Source: Boesenbergia rotunda
Taxonomy: Eukaryota; Streptophyta; Magnoliopsida; Zingiberales; Zingiberaceae
Direction of reading: 5' to 3'
Length of the DNA: 64,000 nucleotides
Assembly (NCBI GenBank): GCA_024364735.1
Contig: JAGFNQ010007656.1
Span: 1-64,000 of the forward strand
The notes under the pieces were generated by a model. It saw only the letters and a program-made list of their open reading frames with translations. It had not been told where the DNA came from and did not search any database. The translations under genes and the position numbers were made by a program. Positions 56,310-64,000 of this stretch are shown here, one piece after another (the stretch's first letter is position 1; every line of letters begins with the position of its first letter).

Positions 56310-57032
56310 TGATAGGGTTGAATAGCCCGGGGCAAGCACGGGGGATGAAGAAGCTGCGTGGCGCAGCACATCAAATCGAAACAACCCGGGCCTCGGGACC
56401 CCCCTTTGGGGGGACACGCCCGGGAGGCTCAGCTAGAAGACTCCCCCGGGGTCACCTCGAGGGGTGGGGCCTCGAGAGCACCTCGGGATTTGCAAGAGCT
56501 CGCGCTCACTTGGGCCAAAAGACTCTGAGATCACCTCAGGAGGCAGAGCCCTAGTGATGACCGACCTCAAGTACTGACCCCCCCTACTTGTTTACGGATA
56601 AGCATCCCCGTTATAAGAGTTATCACGACCCTTAAATATCGCAACGGGTTGAAGCGTAATAACGGTGCAAACCATTTCAAAAGCTATCCAGTAACCACCG
56701 AAAGAGGGGGGCAACGTGGTTCAAGTCGCAGGAGACGTGGCACAGATCGAGGGAGCATGCCTAGTCCACCTCCATCGATAAAAAAGGTAGCTCAGACCCT
56801 CCGGTAAGGGGGTTAGCACTGTCTTTACTTAGTACTTTTCTCCTTCCCAGTTGCCTTCATTCTCCATCAAGATCCAGACTTGAGCGTCGGAGTGGACTCC
56901 ATTGGACAACTTCCGGAGTGTCCCTAACGCTCGTGTTAATCTCGCAGGAAAAAGAGTTCCTCCCCTCCACAGAGACTTCTACATAGGCAGAACCTTGGTG
57001 ACTGGCCATCGACGATGATTCTTTCCGGAATA
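56310..57032 (+). repeat. 3' LTR of the Tat element
   Basis: 723 bp, partner of 28953-29678. Ends CCGGAATA (CA changed to TA), followed by the GTTTG duplication at 57033-57037. Confidence 0.9.
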
Positions 57033-57037
57033 GTTTG

Positions 57038-58571
57038 TATTCCATATTTAATATAATATTGATTATAAAGATCATATAAATAATTTTAATATTATATATA
57101 ATATTAATTGGATCTGGAGAAGAAGAATCTTTAATAAGAATTAAAGCGTCATAATATAAAGTAGCATTTCTTGTAAAACTTTTAATTTAAAGCTAGGATC
57201 TAAAGTAAATACAATTAAATAAATTTTAGGAATAAAATAAAAATATTGTTCCCATTTAGTTTTCATAGTTAATATGCAAGAAGTTAAAGCTTCATTATTG
57301 ATATGTCCATTTAATACTAATACTATACTAGAAAAATTCACTAAAACTAATGAGAAGTGGGATAATAAACACCGGAAAGTTGTTCAGTTGCATCGTTAAA
57401 TACTTTTTAAATTTCACAAATATTACTACAAATATTCCATTATTGTGAAAATAAATATATATTAGTATTACTATGTTGTGAAAATAAATATTCCATTGTT
57501 GTGAAAAAAATAAACATAATAAATCTTTATATTAAAATGAATCTTGTAATAATTGATATGTTGAATTCCAACGTATTGGAACATCACGTGGAAATATTTT
57601 AGGTCTCATTTCATTAGCTTTATAAAATCTACCCCATTGTTTCATCATAGATAGATACAACCATAAATATGAAATTGCGATTCTAATTGGTTGAATATAA
57701 ATTTTTAAAAGTTTTAATCATCTTGAACACATAATTTTAAAACATGTCACACACAACGAATATGAAAAAATAAACCACCAATAACAGGTTGACAAACAAA
57801 TTTTAATTCATCTATAGAACTGGTATTAGAACTAGCATTATCTAATGATATTAAAAATATTTTATGAGGCAATCCATATTCTTCTAAAATTAAACATAAT
57901 AATTATGCAATGTTATAGACAGTATGCGATTCATCAAAAACTCTATAAGCTAGAAATCTTTTTTGGAGGATCCAAGAGTTATCAATCCAATGACAAGTCA
58001 CACCCATATAAGAATGAGTTTGCCAATGATCACTCCAAATATCGAAACATAAAAAAAATATTATTTAATTTACTAAATTCATCAATTAAATTCTTTTTTC
58101 TTGTTTTACTAATCTTTTAATTGTACGAGTAAGTGTAGTCCTAGGAACACGTTTAACACATGGATTAAGAGATTCTTTACAAAAATCTTCAAATGTGCAT
58201 TTAGATCCAAAACTAAAAGAAAGATGTTCTACGGAAATAAATTTAGCTAATGATTCTCTTAATTTATTATGAGAATATAAAAATAAACGAGAATCAGTAC
58301 TACTACCACTAGAAAATCTTGATAATTGTGCTTGAGAGCGGTCAAGTCCATATTTCGTCAGGTGTTTCGTTTCTACATGTCGTGTTAATGACCCATAGTT
58401 GTCGTCGGCTTGGAATTTGTAGGAAGCATTGCAATACTTATATTTTGCACGCAATTCTCCCGACGGAAGTGTGACATTCTCAAAATGTTTAGTGAAAATA
58501 GAAGATTTTAAAGGAGGATTTTTTCGAACCTTAGAAGTAATTGCATCAGTACTTCCTTGCATTTCGGGCAT
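57038..58571 (-). pseudogene. hAT transposase, BED finger and catalytic region
   Basis: The minus-strand ORF from 58571 to 58086 contains the BED zinc finger (SIFTKHFENVTLPSGELRAK, then KYKYCNASYKF ... LTRHVETKH, cysteine pair partly changed) and the following helix-rich block ending PRTTLTRTIKRL. Downstream, with frame breaks, come a WSDHWQTHSYMGVTCHWID-like block (about 58045-57965), LDNASSNTSSIDELK, FFHIRCVC, and FPRDVP.RWNSTYQLL near 57570. The dimerisation domain is on the other side of the Tat element at 28560-28920. RICESLEEPER/Ac-like family. Cut-and-paste transposase, now inactive. Confidence 0.88.
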
Positions 58572-58790
58572 CGGAAGGTGCTGGGGCTATGCCTCGGTCT
58601 CATCATCGATGGATTAAATTTGAATGTTGGGATCCTTGTACACTATTTCTTTTCCTCTCTGAGATCGAGATGATGAAGCTCTATCACCACCTTCTATTAT
58701 CGTCGAAAGATGAAGCCGAAAACGTGTAGAGAATATGAAGTTGAAATGATGGTAGAGAAGATGTGTGCGAAAATGATGAAATGAACTCCC

Positions 58791-58799
58791 TATTTATAG
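58791..58799 (-). promoter_or_regulatory. TATA box of the hAT transposase gene
   Basis: Plus TATTTATAG reads CTATAAATA on the minus strand, about 220 bases upstream of the start at 58571. Confidence 0.5.
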
Positions 58800-58870
58800 A
58801 GTTTGGATCATAACAGCCACTAAATCATAGTCATTGATCAAAAAAGGGTCAAATGATCTTAACCGTTGAA

Positions 58871-58895
58871 ATAAATAAATAAATAAATAAATAAA
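58871..58895. repeat. AAAT microsatellite
   Basis: Six tandem AAAT units inside the hAT right end. Confidence 0.8.
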
Positions 58896-59436
58896 AACAA
58901 CTCTAACAGCTCCAAACCGCCGGTTAACTGGTGGTTCGGAGCCGTTGGAACCGCCGGTTTGAACCCCCCTTGAACCGGAACAGACCCGGCATCGGTTCGG
59001 AGCCGTTGGAACCGGCGGTTTGAACCGCCGGTTAGGCGGTCCCCCCCCTGAACCACCTGCCGGGCCGGTTCCGGTTCAGCCCGCGAACTGGGTCAACAGG
59101 CCACCTCGCCCATTGACCCGGGCCGGGTCTGGCTGGACCCAACCCATGGTCGGGTCTAACCACACGCCCCCCTCAAGCGGAAAGTCTTTCCATTTGATGT
59201 CCGATCCTCAACCCACCAGGACTTTCTGCCCCCGGTCCACCCGACCTACTAGGACTTCACTGCCTAACTGTAACTAGAACTTCTCTGCCTAGTGTCTAGT
59301 CATCTTCATTAAGACATGGGAGCCTACACTTTCTTTGTTCAAGGCTTAACCCATATGGTTAGATCTGGATCATGGCTCTAGCTCCTGCTTCTTCCAGCGG
59401 TTAGTCCAGTGAAGAGTGACCTGACTCTATGCCAAT

Positions 59437-59632
59437 TATTAAGACTAAAAGAAATTTAGATATCTCCATAATGGTATGATATTATCCTCTTTGGGACTAA
59501 GCCCTCATGGTTTTGCTCTTGGGCTCTCCCCAAAAGTTTCATACCAATGGAGATATCTTTCCCTTATAAACCTATAATCTTTCCCATGTGTTTTTAATGT
59601 GGAACTATATTTGTAACCTTACAACCCCAATA
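59437..59632 (-). repeat. Right LTR of the TRIM
   Basis: 196 bp, starts TATTAAGACT (TG changed to TA) and ends ACCCCAATA. Partner of 27935-28133. Minus-strand 5' LTR, with a degenerate primer-binding site at 59423-59434. Confidence 0.85.
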
Positions 59633-59637
59633 TATTC

Positions 59638-61010
59638 CATCTGGAAACAAACCTCTAGGATGTAATTGGATCCTAAAGAAGAATTATAAGGCTAATAGAA
59701 CTATTGAATAGTACAAGGCAAGACTAGTGTCAAAGGAATTTAAACAAAAGAAGACATTGACTTGTTTGATACCTATTCATCAATAACAAAATCACATCCA
59801 TTCGAGTACACATTGCTATGGTTGTAATATATAACCTTAAGATACATTAAATGAATGTGAAAATAGCCTTTCTAAATGGTGAATTAGAAAAAATATATAT
59901 AAATGGAGCAACCTGAAGAGTTTGTGGCTCCAGGACAAAAAAAAAACAAAAGATGTACACACTCATAAAGTTATATAGGCTAAAAAAGCACTAAAACAGT
60001 GACACGAGAAATTTGACAAAACTATATTGTCAAATGGATTAAAATAAACGAGTGTGACAAATGGACATATATCAAAGGCATACCTAACTCGTTTGCTATT
60101 ATCTATTTATAGGTAGACGATATGTTTACCATGGATAGTAATTATGATATAATCATAACTACTAAAAAGATGTTGACTAAAAACTTTAATATGAAAGATA
60201 TAGGTATAACGATTGTTATACTTGGGATTAAGATCGATAAGACATTAGATAAAATTATCCTTTTACAGTCTCATTATATTGAGTTAGTGCTAAGTAAATT
60301 TAATGTATATGATCTTTCCATATAAAAACTCTAATAGACTTAAGTTTGCATTTGGCTAAGAATTATGGTAAATCCGTATCCCAATTGGAATATTCAAGGA
60401 TAATTGGCAATTTGTTGTATATCATTAACTACACTTGTCTAGATATTTGCATATACGATCAACATATTAAATAGATTTACAAATTACCCAAATGATAACC
60501 ATTGGAAGGCATTAATAAGGGTTCTTAAATATTTACTAGAAGGTTATTATGTTGCAAATTGGATATCTGATACAAAATACTTTAAATCAACTAGTGATAT
60601 GTATATACCATAGGTGGTGGAGCAGTGTCATAGAAACCCACGAAATAATCGTACATACTCGATCAACTATGGAATCCGAGTTTATAACCTTAGATAAAGT
60701 CGCATAATATGTTGAATGACTTTGTAACTTCTTAGAGGGTATCCCATGTTGGGTAAAGTCAATGCTTGCCGTGATGGTACATTGTGATAATCAATCAGTG
60801 ATTACAAGGGCACAAAATAACATGTATAATTGTAAGTCACGACATATTTGTCGATGACATAATACCATTAGGTAATTGATCTCTAACGGAGTTATCTCTG
60901 TCGATTATGTCAAATCAAGAGATAACTACTTGACGGATCCATTTACAAAAGGTTTAAATAATGATCAAATAAATCACACATCAAAATGAATGAGATTGAA
61001 AATCTACAAA
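59638..61010 (+). pseudogene. Copia reverse transcriptase and RNase H remnant
   Basis: Resumes the pol frame exactly after the TRIM duplication with GNKPLGCNWILKKNYKANRT. Reverse transcriptase follows in broken frames, with an LYVDD-like site replaced near 60110-60125 (VDDMFTMDSNYD), then TKKMLTKNFNMKDIG and SHYIELVLSKFNVYD. RNase H patterns follow: GGGAVS near 60615, RSTMESEF near 60660, CDNQSVITRAQNNMYN near 60785, KSRHICRRH. Many stops. This is the C-terminal part of the host copia element. Confidence 0.82.
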
Positions 61011-61536
61011 CAAGAATATTCATAGTGGTAAGTCAACCTTATTGATTGGAGATTCCAAGATCTCGATTCAATAGAACAACGAAATTATGAAAGTTCATAT
61101 ATGCACTTGGGCTAGTTTCCCTTTCATTCCTAGGATGGAAAAGTGCTACCTACGATGTGTGAGGTTAAGTAATTAACTTTTAATGACTCCTATATTTGAA
61201 AAAGTAGAGTGCAGTAGGATCTTCTTTATAAGAGGTTACTTATATAAGTGTGAAGACGAACCATTTTAATGATAAATCTAAGATGTTGTTCATGGACAAA
61301 ACAGATAAATCAGTAAGAACTATTAAGAAGTGAGAATGTTATTGTGTATGTACCATTGTCTTAGTTTTCACGAATAGTTGAGTAGTTTAAGACATTACAT
61401 TTACTAAGCAGCCTAGTAAATCCGATGATACTCTACTACAGAAGGTTCAAAGCCATAAGTATCTCTCCTGATGTAATAATATAATCTTTCAATTAAACTC
61501 TCCTTAGGTGATAACATGCATGTATTAATTTTCATT

Positions 61537-61548
61537 TATATGGGGGAT
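61537..61548 (+). other. Polypurine tract of the host copia element
   Basis: TATATGGGGGAT directly precedes the LTR beginning TATTAGAAATTT at 61549. Confidence 0.6.
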
Positions 61549-62644
61549 TATTAGAAATTTAATATGAATGCAAAATTAACTCTAGATTGTTTGATCAAGA
61601 TTGATAAATCTTATTCACACAACTTGAAAGATTTAAGTGTCTTTTCATTGGCTCAATCTAAACTATTGATTTCAAAAGGAAGACATCTAATGAAGAGGTA
61701 TTATGCCTCTTGGAAAGGGATGTAATCTAGATCATCCAATTCAAGATGGATAGATGAGATCTAATTGAACCAAGAGATTTTTATACCCCTTCATTTATGC
61801 TATGTTTACCTCAAAGAGTGGATGATAGATGGATTAAACAAACTTAGGGGCATGGGAAGAGAATGGAAAGGAAAAGAAATCCTTTCCTTTGCATGCTTGT
61901 TTACCATTATTGAGAAAGGTGGGTACATGCGGTGTAATTTTATTAATGCAAAAGGGTACATGCGTCATTTTTTTGGTACATGGTGTAATTTTATGAGTTA
62001 AAAAGGGTACATGCGTTATTTATTTTGGTTTATGATGTAATTTTGTAAATGAAAAGGGGTACATGCATCATTTTTTATCCATCCGCTGCTTTCCGTCCGA
62101 TTTTGACATGATCGATTTTGGCTCCAAAACTATCCACGGATGGATTATTTTTCTCTTCCCTCTTTAAATTTTAATGAAGTAAACAATGAAAAGATTTCCA
62201 CTGTGGAAACTTTTCCTTAATTTTACTTTCCACTCTCCCAAGTAAACAGAGCATTAGTATAAATAAGATCACTCACATCTTCATTTGAATCACTCAATTC
62301 ATTTCATTTCAAACCAAAGTAAATATTGTTGGAGTTACAGGAAGAGGAAGAGGCACCCCTTCCTCTTCATCTTCCAACGTTTCATATCCTCCATTGATGG
62401 AGGTAGAGGAAGAGTTTTCTTCCCCTTATAAAATTGCGCCCAACTTCAATCCAAAAAGGGCAGACTAGAAGAAGAATCGGAGCATCAAATCAGGAAGGGA
62501 CTTGGTTTGTGGCAGATAGGGATCAGTCCATAGCGATTGTTCTCGTGACAGCAAGCAATCGAGAAGAACAGAAGAAGAAGAAGATCATTCCATCACTGTA
62601 AGTATAATTCAATTTGTAAATCATCTCATGCTTAAGATCTAATA
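61549..62644 (+). repeat. Copia LTR followed by a primer-binding site, with a MITE inside
   Basis: The LTR begins TATTAGAAATTT after a polypurine tract and ends GATCTAATA, one base before a tRNA-Met primer-binding site (62646-62657). It therefore acts as the 3' LTR of the element on its left and the 5' LTR of one on its right. Without the 456 bp MITE it is about 640 bp. Confidence 0.65.
61798..62253. mobile_element. Harbinger-like MITE (456 bp)
   Basis: Inverted ends TGCTATGTTTAC (61798) and, on the minus strand, TGCTCTGTTTAC (62253), flanked by TTA on both sides (61795-61797 and 62254-62256), a PIF/Harbinger-type duplication. The middle has about four tandem copies of a 50-60 bp unit around GGGTACATGCG and TGTAATTTTAT. 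No coding capacity. Confidence 0.65.
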
Positions 62645-62645
62645 T

Positions 62646-62657
62646 TGGTATCAGAGC
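62646..62657 (+). other. Primer-binding site, initiator tRNA-Met
   Basis: TGGTATCAGAGC one base after the LTR end at 62644. Confidence 0.85.
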
Positions 62658-63579
62658 AATAAGATTATAAGAGCATGAAAAATATTACCTATGTAAACTA
62701 AATCCCTTTGCGATGAACATTCAATCACTGTGAAATCGCCATGAGTTCATCAATTACTTCTCTTCTGTTGATGGGTGAAATCGCGTGTGCTTTCATCCCA
62801 TGGTCGACAATCACATCACGTGCGAAAGGGAGCAGTCGCTGTCGGCTGGACGCGTCGATGGAGGCGGTCATGGCGCTGGTGATGGTGAAAAGAAAGGGGA
62901 ACCCTAAAAGAGAGGAGTCGTCGGCGTGTAGAAGAGAAGAGGCGGCGTGGGATTAGGTTTTGTGAGAAAAAGTTGGGATTAGGTTTTGTGAGAAAAGGGT
63001 TGGTTTTATTAAATCAACAGAAAAAAGGGTAAAAAAAAAGGCGGCAGAAAGGTCCCTGGAGGATCAAACTGCTACCCTCTCAGAGAGAGAGATGAGGCTC
63101 AACCAGGAGCAGTGACCGAAATTTATTTTATGTTTTGGTCAATTAATTTAAATTAGACTCGAGTTTAGTTTAATGAGATTAGGTTGGTCCAATCGGTTTG
63201 GTTCAAACCGTTAGTTGGTTTAACCAAACCAGTTTGATCAAATAATCAGAACTAAACTAACTGATTTGATCACTATGTTGAACCTCCAACTTAAATAGGC
63301 TTAGGTGAAACAACAACAGTAAGGCATACAAATCGATCAGTCCAGTAGCATAGTTAACTGTAGCTACTAAAGTAAAGGAAACGTATATGCTTTTATTTAT
63401 TTGTGTGCTTCTTTCTATGCATATGTGTGAATTGAAAAAGACTGATTTTGTTATTGGTTTTGTCAGTTTTGTACTGACTATGTCATTTTTCAATTCCAGA
63501 TGTCGCATGAGATATGCACCACGATTCATTGCTATGAGAGATGCCATGAGCTAAAGGAGCAGATAGAAGAAGTTGACTA
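62658..63579 (+). other. Leader and possible gag start of a second copia copy
   Basis: No convincing gene. A short frame from 62741 (MSSSITSLLL) sits where gag would begin but shows no gag motif. Another short frame near 63500 (MSHEICTTIHCYERCHELKE) is cut by the LTR at 63580. The rest includes polypurine stretches and repeated GGTTTGGTTCAAACC-like words. Confidence 0.4.
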
Positions 63580-64000
63580 TGTTGGATCGGAGAAAACGAT
63601 AGAGGTGTGGGTGAATATCGTTATCAAAATTTTTCGGACAGTTAAAGAATATACGCAGCGGAAAGAAATAAAGTACACAAGAATACAAGTCGATTTTTTA
63701 CTTGGTTCGGATTCGCGGTCGGCTCCTACTCCAAGGCCCACGGTCCTTGACCGTTTACTTTAGGCAATTCTATATTCGGAAAGATTTTTATAGATTGATA
63801 GTACAGATATAGAATTTGGAAAACTAAATCACAACACTTTCATAAATTGAAACTTTACCGATGCCCGAGATGGATGGAATTCCGAAGCAGAGGGTCATCA
63901 TCGGCACTGAAATCTCAAAATGGAACTTTGCCGGAGCGCAGCGCATGAGCGAAAGTGTTTAGAGCGTTGGAAAGAATGGATGTCGAAGCCTTGGGGGTGA
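63580..64000 (-). repeat. Start of a reverse-oriented SIRE-type LTR, cut by the window end
   Basis: Plus-strand TGTTGGATCGGAGAAAACG followed by GAGGTGTGGGTGAATATCG. This is the mirror of the TATTCACCCCCCTCT end seen in the other SIRE-type LTRs and parallels 30488 and 36035. It runs off the right edge. Confidence 0.65.

Larger units (their letters stand above)
28953..57032 (+). mobile_element. Non-autonomous Tat-type Ty3/gypsy element with antisense genes
   Basis: LTRs 28953-29678 and 56310-57032, both starting TGATAGGGTTGAATAGCCC, flanked by GTTTG on both sides (28948-28952 and 57033-57037). The primer-binding site TTTGGCACAGTCTGTAGGAA (29681-29700) is Tat-type. Plus-strand coding comprises gag and a broken protease. 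I see no reverse transcriptase, RNase H or integrase. Downstream are an 81 bp tandem repeat and two antisense genes, an arrangement known for Tat/Ogre elements (an extra ORF opposite to pol). Four later insertions lie inside. Net length without them is about 9 kb. Confidence 0.85.
28160..59158 (-). mobile_element. hAT DNA transposon (Ac-like), split by a Tat element
   Basis: Terminal inverted repeats TAGACCTGACCATAG (28160-28174) and, on the minus strand, TAGACCCGACCATGG (59158 back to 59144), with an 8 bp target-site duplication ACCACATG / ACCACACG (28152-28159 and 59159-59166). GGTTCGGAACCG-type subterminal words fill both ends. The minus-strand transposase gene is split: dimerisation domain on the left, BED finger and catalytic region on the right. 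Without the Tat insertion the element is about 2.9 kb, a normal length for this group. Confidence 0.85.
27935..59632 (-). mobile_element. TRIM-type miniature LTR retrotransposon, split by nested insertions
   Basis: LTRs of 199 and 196 bp (27935-28133 and 59437-59632) are flanked by TATTC on both sides (27930-27934 and 59633-59637). On the minus strand a degenerate tRNA-Met primer-binding site (plus GACTCTATGCCA, 59423-59434) borders the right LTR, and a polypurine tract (plus ATTCCCCCCTC, from 28134) borders the left LTR. The LTR text (GATATCTCCATAATGGTATG ... CCCATGTGTTTTTAATGT) resembles a TRIM widespread in flowering plants. Its own interior is only about 500 bp (28134-28159 and 59159-59436). 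The rest is later insertions. Confidence 0.85.

Noticed and set aside
62741..62956. Gag of the right-hand copia copy
   Set aside because: Position is right but no gag motif can be read in 71 residues; left as possible leader.

Overview
This window is plant nuclear repeat DNA. I find no host gene, rRNA, tRNA or CRISPR in it. Every recognisable coding stretch belongs to a transposable element: Ty1/copia of the Angela/Tork and SIRE types, Ty3/gypsy of the Tat and Athila types, a TRIM, two hAT elements and a small Harbinger-like MITE. Primer-binding sites for initiator tRNA-Met (TGGTATCAGAGC) and the Athila type (TGGCGCCGTTGCC) fit an angiosperm with a large, LTR-retrotransposon-rich genome. I cannot name the species. 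All lineage names come from recalled motif patterns, not from searches.

Layout. 1-8325: Angela-like copia element whose 5' LTR starts at or just before the window edge. It has stops in pol, and its RNase H and the first half of its 3' LTR are deleted. 8326-11984: SIRE-like gag remnant, a broken gene of the putative plant transposon protein family, and a CAGTCGACTG-rich LTR fragment. 11985-22848: non-autonomous SIRE-type element (LTRs of 1.7 and 1.8 kb) holding a 3.6 kb reverse-oriented solo LTR (16691-20317, TSD TATTG). 22849-24879: LTR and leader of another copia element. 24880-26250: reverse-oriented SIRE-type solo LTR. 26251-62644: an old copia pol that hosts a deep nest. 62645-63579: the internal region of a further copia copy. 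63580-64000: start of another reverse-oriented SIRE-type LTR.

The nest can be unpacked from target-site duplications. The old copia pol (with a Tat solo LTR at 26851-27718) received a TRIM (27935-59632, TSD TATTC). The TRIM received a hAT transposon (28160-59158, TSD ACCACATG/ACCACACG). The hAT transposase gene received a Tat element (28953-57032, TSD GTTTG). The Tat element received four insertions: a SIRE-type gag-only element (30488-37896, CCAAG), a 790 bp non-autonomous hAT (38791-39580, ACTGCTCC), a non-autonomous Athila (41640-51534, GCGGA/GCAGA) and a SIRE-type solo LTR (54876-55840, CTAAC). The interrupted copia pol and hAT transposase each continue on the far side of their insertions.

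Most unusual signal: LTRs that look unrelated in sequence carry the same architecture, an array of short palindromes or hairpins just upstream of the TATA box. Each family uses its own word: GTCGAC, GGGCGCCC, AATCGATT, GATCGGTC/GACCGATC, TTGATTATGGA hairpins or TTAATTAAGGAATTAA. Three SIRE-type LTRs have a second hairpin array (CCTAGC...GCTAGG type) further upstream. Other noteworthy items are a Tat element with antisense, apparently intron-containing genes and no reverse transcriptase, an Athila element with six 27-residue acidic repeats in place of pol, and four leader hairpins with covarying arms in the Angela-like element.
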